In this document: positions 37,693 through 47,519 of the stretch, piece after piece
Layout: every line of letters begins with the position of its first letter
How positions within the stretch are numbered: the stretch's first letter is position 1
Source: Clarkia xantiana subsp. parviflora
Lineage: Eukaryota; Streptophyta; Magnoliopsida; Myrtales; Onagraceae
Direction of reading: 5' to 3'
Length of the DNA: 64,000 bases
NCBI GenBank assembly: GCA_036873135.1
Contig: JAPTYO010000023.1
Span: forward strand, 1,623,834-1,687,833
The notes under the pieces: generated by a model
The model's input: only the letters and a program-made list of their open reading frames with translations
The model's database searches: none
Told to the model about the DNA's origin: nothing
Made by a program: the position numbers and the translations under genes

Positions 37693-38043
37693 CGACACTA
37701 CAGGAATACCTAGATTTAGTGACGAATATTTTGTGACCAAAATAAAAGTAGTCACGAAATATTCAATATTTAGTGACAATAAAATATTTAGTCACATAGT
37801 TTAGTCACAGTATAATGAAGTGTCCGTGTAACTATTTAGCGACAATGTAATATTTAGTCACTAACCTCAATTATTTACGGACTAGGTAAAAGTCTTCACA
37901 TGTATTCAGTAGCTACACAAATATATGTTTAAGAAAAAAATCAAATGTTTTTTTTGTTGGTGAAAGAGTAAATAATTTTATTATTATTCTTATTAATGAT
38001 TGTGTATTAGCAATGATTAGCTTTCTCATTAGTTGCTCGTATT

Positions 38044-38323
38044 ATTATATTTAGGGGTGAAATCGGACTGTTGATCCGGATTTTCGCTTTATTCGGTCGA
38101 ATATCGATATATTCGGTCCAGATGTTTCCAACAAAAAAAAACCAGCAAAAAATCCGTTAAACAAAAAATAAACCATCCAAACCTAATACGGTTTTTCGGT
38201 TTAAACCGAATGAAAATCGAGTATTGAATATTAGTAATACGACCCAGTTTTTTCAATCCGGTTTGGATCAGTTTTGACCAGTTTTTCGATTCGGTCGGTT
38301 TTAGTTTCAGCCCTAGTTATATT
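38044..38323. mobile_element. hAT-type MITE, 264 bp, inside the CACTA element
   Basis: The element is 38052-38315, with ends TAGGGGTGAAA and the reverse complement of TAGGGCTGAAA. Near-perfect 8-bp target duplications are attatatt (38044-38051) and gttatatt (38316-38323). Confidence 0.8.
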
Positions 38324-38370
38324 GTCCTCATAACCACATTTCTAAATCTAACCCTTTATATATTCAGACT

Positions 38371-39212
38371 TGATGGATAAGTGTCCAATTCGGGTTCGTA
38401 TTTACGCTTCGGGCCTCGCAAACACGTCAAAAATTACATCTCGTCTCGGAAAAGTGTCTCCCAAGGGTCAAAACGGTCCGGAAACGTATTTACGCGTTTC
38501 CGGACCGGACCTCCGGGTTGCAGCAACCCGGACGTCCGGGTTGCAAGCAATCCGGACCTCCGGATTGCGCAATCCGGAGGTCCGGATCGCACGGCAATCC
38601 GGACCTCGCCGAATTGCCCAATTTCGGCGAGGTCCGGATTGCGCCACGGGTATTGTGCGATTGTCGTATCCGTGATTACCGTGTCCGCGATCGCCGTTAC
38701 GTGTAGAGAAGTCAAGCTCATGTATTACCAATATGGACAACGGTTCCCCGCTTGTTTTCTTGGACCGTCGTCAAACCGCTATAAAACCGGGTCCGGTCTC
38801 AAGGAAGCCTATAAATAGGAGACCTTGGCCACCCATTTTAACTAACACTCTCATTTGCCCAACTTTGGTATTTTGAGCTCTGACTTCTCTCTAGAATTCT
38901 CTCTCTCTAGAAATTACCCTTTTGCCACTATAGTAACTTAGGCATCGGAGAGGGCTCCGCTAGCACCACCCCCCCTCTCCGTGCTAGCATTGGTCCTTTG
39001 CGCAGGATCCGACGCTCGAGACACATAACCTCGCCGAGCCACAACCTTGCCGAGTCACAACCTTGCCGAGCCACAACCTTGCCGGGTCACAACCTTGCCG
39101 GGTCACAACCTTGCCGGGTCACAACCTTGCCGGGTCACAACCTCCGTCGGAAGGGTCACACCCGCACAACCACAGACGCGTCCTCGTGACCTCGTTCGTC
39201 CCGGACGCAACA
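38371..39212 (+). repeat. LTR 1 of the array, 842 bp
   Basis: TGATGGATAAG to GACGCAACA. U3 contains the palindromic CCGGAC-TCCGG array (38505-38640), a hairpin at about 38605-38640, and a TATA box TATAAATA at 38810-38817. U5 holds a C7 run and seven 16-bp units (CCGGGTCACAACCTTG type, about 39034-39145). It carries private changes (aaaagtgtct, ttaactaac) not found in LTRs 2 and 3. Confidence 0.9.
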
Positions 39213-39226
39213 TTGGCGCCGTCTGC
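39213..39226 (+). other. Primer binding site of array copy 1
   Basis: TTGGCGCCGTCTGC directly after the LTR. TGGCGCCGT is the start used by many plant Ty3 elements of the Tat type. Confidence 0.75.
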
Positions 39227-39262
39227 ACGATTCGAACAAAAAGCTATAGTACCACAGAAACA

Positions 39263-42200
39263 ATGGCAAGTGATCACAACCCTCCCGAGGAGGTCAAAAA
39301 CCCAAGGAAAAGGCCCGGGCGCCCCAGGAAGTCACCAGCGAACAAAAGAGCAGGATGCCAAGCTCCAGCTGGGAGCCAGTCAGGACCCTCCCACATCCCA
39401 AGAGCTACTTCCGTAGCTTCATCCATACCAACCGACACTGTGCCCAACGCACAGTACAGAGAGCCAAAGGACAAACACCACGCACATCCGCCTGGTTTCG
39501 AACCACAAACACATGGAGAGGAATCTCAGACAGAAATGCCTCAGGGCGAGCAGAGAGCGGGGGCAAACCCGATGCCCACCATCACTCCAGCAATGATGGC
39601 TGCGCTGGAAGAGTTACTCGCACTCCGCGAGTATCTCAAAAACCAAGGATACGAAGCTCAGCCACCTCCGAACAACCAACAGTATACTGCACCAGCAAGG
39701 GAGACGTCGCAAGACACCACTCGCTATGGCAATCCCTTCCAGGGTGGGAACCAACACGCAAGATATGAACCTGCACGGTCATATACTCCTTTCCAAGAAG
39801 CGCAACAATGGAGGAACGAAAGGCAGCCCCCTTTCTACCACCCGCAGCAACCAATGAGAGACGATCCTTATCAGGCCACAAGTAGGGATCAGTCTGACAT
39901 CTACCGAAACAATGATCAGCCAAAACCTTCAACAGGTTACGCCGAACCGGCAAAGGGATTCACCGCCGAGATGTTAGAGGAGCTGGTGGAGAAGAAAATG
40001 AGGGAGGCAAAAATGAAGGGAATGCACGCTCTTGAAGAAAGGGCGTCACATCCGTTTGCTGAGCACTTGGTAAACAGTCACGTCCCAGACGCACTGTACC
40101 GAATTGGAGGAGACCCCTACCGGGGTAAAGGAGACCCAATTGAACACGTGCAAAAGCACGAGGCCTCTCTGCTAGGCAGAACAAAGAACCCGCATCATTT
40201 CGCAATGACGTTTTCACAAACTCTTGCCGGGACCGCAGCACACTGGTTCTTCTCACTGCCTTGCGGGAGCATTACTTCATGGGCGGATCTGAAAGCCAAA
40301 TTCATCCGGCGGTACATGGGTGAGCGTACGCTGTTAAAAGGGGCAAACGCTCTGGACGACGTCCAACAGCAAAACGAAGAGTCCCTGGCCGACTACTACG
40401 TCCGCTTCAACCAAAACATTTCTGACATTCAGGGAAACCTGACCGAAGGAGAAATTGTTCGCGCTTTTATCCGAAACCTCGGCCGAAGAGGCACTGCCTT
40501 AGCGGAGAAAATGGCGAAACGCCCAGCGGAATCAATGGAAGAATTGGCCGCGAGAGTCAAGGAGTATATAGACCTTGAGAGATTCAGAAGCCAGAACAAG
40601 GCTAAAGTTGCTGCAGCTAAGGCGAAAGACAATCCAAAGCCACACCCAGGCAGCCAACAAGGAAAGCATTGGCAACCTCAGCCAAAAAGACCTTTCCAAG
40701 GGGATTTTCAGAGGCCTAAAGAAGTAAATCTCGCCGACTGCATCCCTCTGAACGCCCCGCTGTCGGTGATTTTGAGAGAAATGAAAAGCACAAATATGTG
40801 GAAAGAGCCAAACAACTTTAGGAAAGGTCAGATGGGAAGCGACAAAGACAAGTGGTGTGAAAACCACGAAGTTTTCGGTCACGAGACCGATAGCTGCATC
40901 AGTCTACGCTTCCGAATCAATAACTTCATCCTCAAGGGTGAGTTAAAGCAATTTGTGGACCAAGGCAACAGCCCCTCAAGAAAAACTCAGCCAGAGTCGT
41001 CAAAAAGGACAAGCAAGGGAAAAGAAAAAGTCCATGACAACCCTCCACCAGCCAAGCGAGGGGTGATCAATGTCATACATGGAGGGCCTGCCGCCGGAGG
41101 ACACATATCCAATGCTCGGGACATTTATGCCTCACAAGCAGCAACACTGCCGAAGTACGGAAAGCGCAAGCAACCCGAACAAGAAGATGCAGTCATCCAA
41201 TTCTCCAGGGAAGACTTGAAGCATATCGTTTATCCCCACGACGATGCTCTAGTCATCACCATGGACATTGACGGGTACGATGTGAAGAGAATTCTTGTGG
41301 ATGGTGGAAGTTCTGCTGACATTCTACACATCAAAGTCCTGGAGCAACTAGGAAAGTCTGTCAGGGACTTGTCCCCAGGAACCTTCTCATTGGTTAGCTT
41401 CGCAGGAGCAGCTACACAACCCTTGGGCACAATCACACTTCCAGTCATCCTTGGCCAGGGGTGGAGAGCATTGCATATCAACGTCACTTTTGTAGTTGTA
41501 GAATCCCTTGGAGCCTACAACGGAATCTTGGGACGAACAACGATCAATCCTTATGTAATCGTGCCCTCCACCGTCCACCAAAAGATGAAGTTCCCGACAG
41601 AGCATGGGATTGGAGAAGTGCTGGGTGATCAGATAACCGCAAGGCGTTGTTACGTCAATGCCTTGAGAGCAAAGAACCAGTACCATGTGGCCATGGTAAA
41701 TTCCTTCAAAAGGCAGAAGGTAGTTGATGAAAGAAAGAAGCAGCCAGTGGAACAAGCCATTACAATCTGGAAACCGCAAGAAAGCATCCAATTATCACCA
41801 TGGCAACAGATTTGGCTCGTTCAGCAGGGGGAAGACGAGCCAATCTCAGAATACTTCACCAAGTTCGCTTCCAACGCTTCAAACGCAAAAGCAACTAGAG
41901 AAGATGTGATAAGCGTGTTCTATGCAAACATGAACGCCAGATCTTTCCTTTTCTTTGGACGAACTCATGGATGGCAAACAACAAGGACCATGGCGGATTT
42001 AAAAGAAAAGCTTGAGACAGCAATCTTTTGCGAGCAAGAACTGAGGAGGGACACACCCCTCAGTTGGGACAAGGGTGTTCGAGCAGAAACAAACAACCAG
42101 GAAGACACAAGCTTTGGTATCAACAACATCTTCACAACGCTAAACACGGTGGCAGAAGACATTTACGTCAACCTGCTGGAGAACAAGCTCCCAAGTCCGC

Positions 42201-42385
42201 TTGCCTCGGAGACAGCTTTCTTAGGCAACAACATCAGTGAATGGTGCAAGTACCATAAAACTTGGGGGCACAACACAAACAAGTGTCCACCATTAAACTG
42301 GGAAATCGAAGAGTGCATCAGGCTAGGGGTACTAAGGCGATTTGGTGCAACCAACTACGCGACATCATCATCAAACCAGCCATGA
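39263..42385 (+). CDS. Gag-protease polyprotein of the non-autonomous LTR element, copy 1 (1040 aa)
   Basis: The open frame extends upstream into the LTR, but the first ATG after the primer site is at 39263 and gives 1040 aa. In order: AT-hook-like KRPGRPRKS (17-24), Pro/Gln-rich linker, helical segment (232-258), capsid-type gag domain (about 265-445, ending in QQNEESLADYYVRF and AESMEELAARV), basic linker, zinc knuckle C532-x2-H-x4-H-x4-C545, aspartic protease with ILVDGGSSADIL (D680) and YNGILGRTTINPY (753-764), and the post-protease GIGEVLGDQ-ARRCYV block. Reverse transcriptase would normally follow. Instead, 853-930 resembles the C-terminal half of the capsid again (GEDEPISEYFTKF, RTMADLKEKLE), followed by a second knuckle C995-x2-H-x4-H-x4-C1008. 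The protein would form particles and process itself; pol must come from another element. Confidence 0.9.
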   Translation: MASDHNPPEEVKNPRKRPGRPRKSPANKRAGCQAPAGSQSGPSHIPRATSVASSIPTDTVPNAQYREPKDKHHAHPPGFEPQTHGEESQTEMPQGEQRAGANPMPTITPAMMAALEELLALREYLKNQGYEAQPPPNNQQYTAPARETSQDTTRYGNPFQGGNQHARYEPARSYTPFQEAQQWRNERQPPFYHPQQPMRDDPYQATSRDQSDIYRNNDQPKPSTGYAEPAKGFTAEMLEELVEKKMREAKMKGMHALEERASHPFAEHLVNSHVPDALYRIGGDPYRGKGDPIEHVQKHEASLLGRTKNPHHFAMTFSQTLAGTAAHWFFSLPCGSITSWADLKAKFIRRYMGERTLLKGANALDDVQQQNEESLADYYVRFNQNISDIQGNLTEGEIVRAFIRNLGRRGTALAEKMAKRPAESMEELAARVKEYIDLERFRSQNKAKVAAAKAKDNPKPHPGSQQGKHWQPQPKRPFQGDFQRPKEVNLADCIPLNAPLSVILREMKSTNMWKEPNNFRKGQMGSDKDKWCENHEVFGHETDSCISLRFRINNFILKGELKQFVDQGNSPSRKTQPESSKRTSKGKEKVHDNPPPAKRGVINVIHGGPAAGGHISNARDIYASQAATLPKYGKRKQPEQEDAVIQFSREDLKHIVYPHDDALVITMDIDGYDVKRILVDGGSSADILHIKVLEQLGKSVRDLSPGTFSLVSFAGAATQPLGTITLPVILGQGWRALHINVTFVVVESLGAYNGILGRTTINPYVIVPSTVHQKMKFPTEHGIGEVLGDQITARRCYVNALRAKNQYHVAMVNSFKRQKVVDERKKQPVEQAITIWKPQESIQLSPWQQIWLVQQGEDEPISEYFTKFASNASNAKATREDVISVFYANMNARSFLFFGRTHGWQTTRTMADLKEKLETAIFCEQELRRDTPLSWDKGVRAETNNQEDTSFGINNIFTTLNTVAEDIYVNLLENKLPSPLASETAFLGNNISEWCKYHKTWGHNTNKCPPLNWEIEECIRLGVLRRFGATNYATSSSNQP

Positions 42386-43260
42386 CGAAATGGGAGAAAC
42401 AACTCCTTTCTAGATTACTTTGCGCATTCCTACTACCTCTAGTATAATCAATGTAAATACACGCAAGTATCTAATAAAGTCAATCTACGTTTGTAGGTAC
42501 ACACTTATCTCTTGCACGCTGTCTTTTGGATTAAACGCGAAGCAACAAAACTACGCGCATATTATCTACTTCAATAATCCAAGAAACTATACCATGTGCA
42601 AGCAAAATCTATTACGCGTTGTGACAACGCTTATCAACAACAACCTATTCATATTGACGACTACATCAAGACGTCATCATGGAACCAAAAACAGGGAAGT
42701 TTCTTACACAAACAAGGAATCCTCGTATCAAATTCCTTTACTTCATTTATTATATACATGACTAAAAAGAAAATTTCATGACTTCATACTTTTGCGAACT
42801 TATAAAAATCGCGTCTATCTAACAAAAGCAACTCTACTCGTAGGTACATGTTACACTACGATTATTACTCAGGAATGATGCCAAGTAGTAACCTATGCAC
42901 AAAAATCTACTCCAACAATACAAGCTAAGCATTGTGTGCAAGGAGGGGTTTATGGTGCCGACAACACAAAGCCATCAAGCTATGTGTACAACCAACTTAT
43001 GCACCGCAATAACAACTTGTGGACCTATTATTAAAACGACAACTATTCAGGACGTCAACTACAAGCAATGTCTCGGATTAACACCAAGACCTATTATTAA
43101 AACGACGACTATTCAAGGCGTCAACTACATGCAATATCTTGGAATAACGCCAAGGCCTATTATCAAAATAGCATGTTAAGGAGCAAATCCTCATGTTCAT
43201 AAGCCATTCCCTGGATCCAGAACAGGATGGGCATACTGGGCTGATCACCCTTTAAGCTAT
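42386..43260 (+). other. Non-coding internal region downstream of gag-pro, copy 1
   Basis: No domain recognised. Short duplicated phrases occur, for example cctattattaaaacgac (43023 and 43090). Repeated identically at 50643-51517. Confidence 0.6.
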
Positions 43261-43613
43261 GGGCGTCCTCTGTTTAGACGACACTCCGGACTCCAAGGGT
43301 TCATTCTTTGAAATGGGTATCCTCTGTTTAGACGACACTCCGGACTCCAAGGGTTCATTCTTTGAAATGGGTATCCTCTGTTTAGACGACACTCCGGACT
43401 CCAAGGGTTCATTCTTTGAAATGGGTATCCTCTGTTTAGACGACACTCCGGACTCCAAGGGTTCATTCTTTGAAATGGGTATCCTCTGTTTAGACGACAC
43501 TCCGGACTCCAAGGGTTCATTCTTTGAAATGGGTGTCCTCTTCCAAGACGACACTCCGGACTCCAAGGGTTCATTCTTCAGTGTCCTCTATCTAGACGAC
43601 ACTACGGATTCCT
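43261..43613 (+). repeat. 54-bp minisatellite, about 6.5 units, copy 1
   Basis: Unit (gggtatcctctgtttagacg ... ttctttgaaat) begins at 43261, 43315, 43369, 43423, 43477 and 43531, then decays. The unit is 18 codons, so frames stay open on both strands (145 codons plus; 104 and 105 minus). Units 2 to 5 look identical. Confidence 0.95.
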
Positions 43614-44964
43614 GGCCAGAATTCGTTTTATACGGCAAAAGTCCTCTGGCAAAGACGACAATTCCGTACTACAGGTTTTCAAACCGTGTTGCATAGTTCC
43701 TGGACGCAGAAAGCATGCATCACAATTCCTCAAAAAAGTGTTACATGGTCCCTGGACGCAGGAATCATGTATCACAAATATTTTTTCAAACATTTTACCA
43801 AAAATTTTGCCATATATTTTATCAAACATTTTATGTATCAAACACCTTTCCAAAAAAATTTCGTCAACATGATTTTTTGGATTTATCACATTCAATGCCA
43901 AAATATTTTCTCAAATATTTTATCAACAAGCCTTTTTAGGTTTCACAAAATGCTTCTTCAAAAACTTAAATGTTTTTACGTATGCTTCCCCAACGCGGGT
44001 TGATACACGCTGGCAGGTGCGCTCCCTGTATAAAACTCATAAAACTTACAAGTCGAGTCTTGTACAACGTCGCCTTAGAGTGGAACTAAGAGACGGTATA
44101 AACTAGTATCTTGCTTCGCCAAGATAACATCTCTCAAATGATATTTTTATGTATGCTTCCCCAACGCGGGTTGATACACGCTGTCAGGAAAGAAGGATAA
44201 TATGCATAGTGCATCAGGCAGGCAATCAGGGGAACATCTCAACTTATTAATCAGGAAGTGAGGAAGCCGGGGGGCAAACAGACTCAGAAACAAGTTCAAC
44301 ATATCTAAAAGATGGCACAAATTAAAGAATGCCATCACCCCTAACAGGACTCGGCGGAACAAGCAGAAGTTGCCACCGTCTTCTCCAAACAAAATCTATA
44401 ATGTGCAAATCACAACATCCTATGCTCTACCCATCTTGCCATGCCTTGGAGTCTAGCCAAGAGGGGCAATCACAGTACTTAACAATGTCCAGGTGACGAA
44501 ATGTCATGCAAACAAAAGCATGAACAAAGATTTATCAACAAACACTTACCTCAGTAGGAGTAACGCTCCTCCTTGGGCCGGTCCCTCGACCGGGGGGCAG
44601 AAGATGCCACTACACAACCCTTAACTCTATTTCTCTTATCACAAGAAAGAAGAAAGAGTTAGCACGGTCATGCTCAGCATAAAGAACCAAGAATCGCTCG
44701 AGGAACACGCCCCTGCGTCGGATCTTTCGAGAATTATGCCAAGAACAGAAACTGCAGCTGGCAATAACGGGGAAAATCAACAAGATCTAATATCTTGGAA
44801 AGTGCTATCAACAATACAGTCAGTGCGCAAGCGTACACCAATACTTATTCAAGCACTTATGCGACAGACTCTCCATGTGAAAACAACCACAAACTTACAA
44901 GACTTATTAAGTCTCCATGCAGCAAGTGGCAAACATCGCACAAGGGGGGCAACCTCTTCAACAT
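43614..44964 (+). other. Non-coding internal region between the minisatellites, copy 1
   Basis: Contains a duplicated phrase (cttccccaacgcgggttgatacacgctg at about 43985 and 44156) and an AT-rich stretch. A frame opens at 44670 and runs through the 66-bp repeats; its first 96 codons (MLSIKNQESLEEHAP onward) have no recognisable domain. Repeated at 51871-53221. Confidence 0.55.
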
Positions 44965-45822
44965 ACATGTCGACAGGGTTGCATGTCGACGAGGAGAAAA
45001 TATTTTCCAAGTATCTCCATGTACGTACATACATGTCGACAGGGTTGCATGTCGACGAGGAGAAAATATTTTCTAAGTATTTCCATGTACGTACATACAT
45101 GTCGACAGGGTTGCATGTCGACGAGGAGAAAATATTTTCTAAGTATTTCCATGTACGTACATACATGTCGACAGGGTTGCATGTCGACGAGGAGAAAATA
45201 TTTTCTAAGTATTTCCATGTACGTACATACATGTCGACAGGGTTGCATGTCGACAAGAAGAAAATATTTTCTAAGTATTTCCATGTACGTACATACATGT
45301 CGACAGGGTTGCATGTCGACGAGGAGAAAATATTTTCTAAGTATTTCCATGTACGTACATACATGTCGACAGGGTTGCATGTCGACGAGGAGAAAATATT
45401 TTCTAAGTATTTCCATGTACGTACATACATGTCGACAGGGTTGCATGTCGACAAGAAGAAAATATTTTCTAAGTATTTCCATGTACGTACATACATGTCG
45501 ACAGGGTTGCATGTCGACGAGGAGAAAATATTTTCCAAGTATTTCCATGTACGTACATACATGTCGACAGGGTTGCATGTCGACAAGGAGAAAATATTTT
45601 CTAAGTATTTCCATGTACGTACATACATGTCGACAAGGTTGCATGTCGACGAGAAGAAAATATTTTCTAAGTATTTCCATGTACTTACACACATGTCGAC
45701 AAGGGGGCATGTCAACGAAGAGAAAATATTTTCTAAGTGTTTCCATGTACGTACCTACATGTCAGCAAGGACACAGGTCGACAAGGGGAAAATATTTTCT
45801 AAGTATTTTCACGTACGCATAT
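44965..45822 (+). repeat. 66-bp minisatellite, 13 units, copy 1
   Basis: Units of exactly 66 bp start at 44965, 45031, 45097 and so on to 45757. Each holds two GTCGAC sites, GTACGTAC and AAAATATTTT, all palindromic. The unit is 22 codons (TYMSTGLHVDEEKIFSKYFHVR, shown here in two parts: TYMSTGLHVDE, then EKIFSKYFHVR), so frames of 420 and 307 codons on plus and 288 and 262 on minus stay open together. That argues for a DNA or RNA role, or neutral expansion, as much as for a protein. Confidence 0.95.
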
Positions 45823-46470
45823 ACACGTCAACAAAGATGAATTGCATACAACGAGTAGCTATGCCCCCTAAGCCCACCAACGACGCGCGTCGCCGAAGCT
45901 CATATGGCGACATCTATGGTAACAAACATTAGATATCGCTTAATATTTTCTAAGTGTTTTAGCATACTTGCAGGAAATGACCAACAGTCTATACCTGACG
46001 CTCAACCATTAACATCAACGCGCGTATCAACATCAACGCGCGCATCAGCATCGTCGCACGTGTCAAGCCAATCATTATGTACATGTGTTGCAATCACATG
46101 ATCCAAGATTCGGTAATCACTTAGTCATTTTAGAAACATATGATTTCTATTTTCTTGTACTACGTAATTACGATCTTGCCACGTCCTTTATTCATGCATA
46201 CATGTCGATAGACGCATGCTCGCATAAATGCATTTCCAATTCCTCGTGTCTCCGACAATAACCATGCTTGCACGTCACATATATATTTCCCATCACACTA
46301 ACCATAGTGACAGGAAATAAAGTCGTTCGGCCGGAAAGTCAAGCGACGGACGGAATCAAGATACCTACACCCGACCAACGATCAAAATCGAAAGGTTAGC
46401 GTCAGACTCAAATTGGACAAATATCCTAACTTAAAATAGAGTCAAGAAAGGTTCTAAACCGTTTCTTGAC
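45823..46470 (+). other. 3' non-coding internal region, copy 1
   Basis: Unit remnant, then unique sequence running to the polypurine tract. Contains a short inverted repeat gtcaagaaa...tttcttgac at about 46441-46470. No gene. Confidence 0.55.
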
Positions 46471-46481
46471 TCGGGGGCAAG
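46471..46481 (+). other. Polypurine tract of array copy 1
   Basis: TCGGGGGCAAG immediately before LTR 2. It would prime plus-strand DNA synthesis. Confidence 0.75.
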
Positions 46482-47469
46482 TGATGGATAAGTGTCCAAT
46501 TCGGGTTCGTATTTACGCTTCGGGCCTCGCAAACACGTCAAAAATTACATCTCGTCTCGGAAAAGCGTCTCCCAAGGGTCAAAACGGTCCGGAAACGTAT
46601 TTACGCGTTTCCGGACCGGACATCCGGATTGCGGTGCAATTCGGAGGTCCGGATTGCATTTGCAATCCGGACCTCCGGGTTGCAGCAAGCAATCCGGACG
46701 TCCGGGTTGCAGCAACCCGGACGTCCGGGTTGCAGCAACCCGGACGTCCGGGTTGCAGCAACCCGGACGTCCGGGTTGCAGCAACCCGGACCTCCGGATT
46801 GCGCAATCCGGACCTCCGGATTGCGCAATCCGGAGGTCCGGATCGCACGGCAATCCGGACCTCGCCGAATTGCCCAATTTCGGCGAGGTCCGGATTGCGC
46901 CACGGGTATTGTGCGATTGTCGTATCCGTGATTACCGTGTCCGCGATCGCCGTTACGTGTAGAGAAGTCAAGCTCATGTATTACCAATATGGACAACGGT
47001 TCCCCGCTTGTTTTCTTGGACCGTCGTCAAACCGCTATAAAACCGGGTCCGGTCTCAAGGAAGCCTATAAATAGGAGACCTTGGCCACCCATTTTCACTC
47101 ACACTCTCATTTGCCCAACTTTGGTATTTTGAGCTCTGACTTCTCTCTAGAATTCTCTCTCTCTAGAAATTACCCTTTTGCCACTATAGTAACTTAGGCA
47201 TCGGAGAGGGCTCCGCTAGCACCACCCCCCCCTCTCCGTGCTAGCATTGGTCCTTTGCGCAGGATCCGACGCTCGAGACACATAACCTCGCCGAGCCACA
47301 ACCTTGCCGAGTCACAACCTTGCCGGGCCACAACCTTGCCGGGTCACAACCTTGCCGGGTCACAACCTTGCCGGGTCACAACCTTGCCGGGTCACAACCT
47401 CCGTCGGAAGGGTCACACCCGCACAACCACAGACGCGTCCTCGTGACCTCGTTCGTCCCGGACGCAACA
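46482..47469 (+). repeat. LTR 2 (middle) of the array, 988 bp
   Basis: Same borders as LTR 1. Its U3 palindromic array (about 46613-46898) is the longest: four more units than LTR 3 (one 27-bp and three 23-bp), each with CCGGACGTCCGG. TATA box at 47066-47073. C8 run in U5. It shares aaaagcgtct and ttcactcac with LTR 3. Confidence 0.9.
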
Positions 47470-47483
47470 TTGGCGCCGTCTGC
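47470..47483 (+). other. Primer binding site of array copy 2
   Basis: TTGGCGCCGTCTGC after LTR 2, identical to copy 1. Confidence 0.75.
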
Positions 47484-47519
47484 ACGATTCGAACAAAAAG
47501 CTATAGTACCACAGAAACA

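Noticed and set aside
39047..39262. Upstream extension of the gag frame into the LTR (72 extra codons)
   Set aside because: It starts in the U5 16-bp repeats and crosses the primer binding site; the first ATG after the primer site is the plausible start.
44965..45822. CRISPR-like regular repeat array
   Set aside because: The 66-bp units are contiguous with no unique spacers, and the DNA is plant nuclear; it is a minisatellite inside a retrotransposon.
44670..45932. 420-aa ORF as a second retrotransposon gene
   Set aside because: Its length comes from a 66-bp repeat that keeps five frames open. The unique 96 N-terminal codons show no domain. Not called as a CDS.
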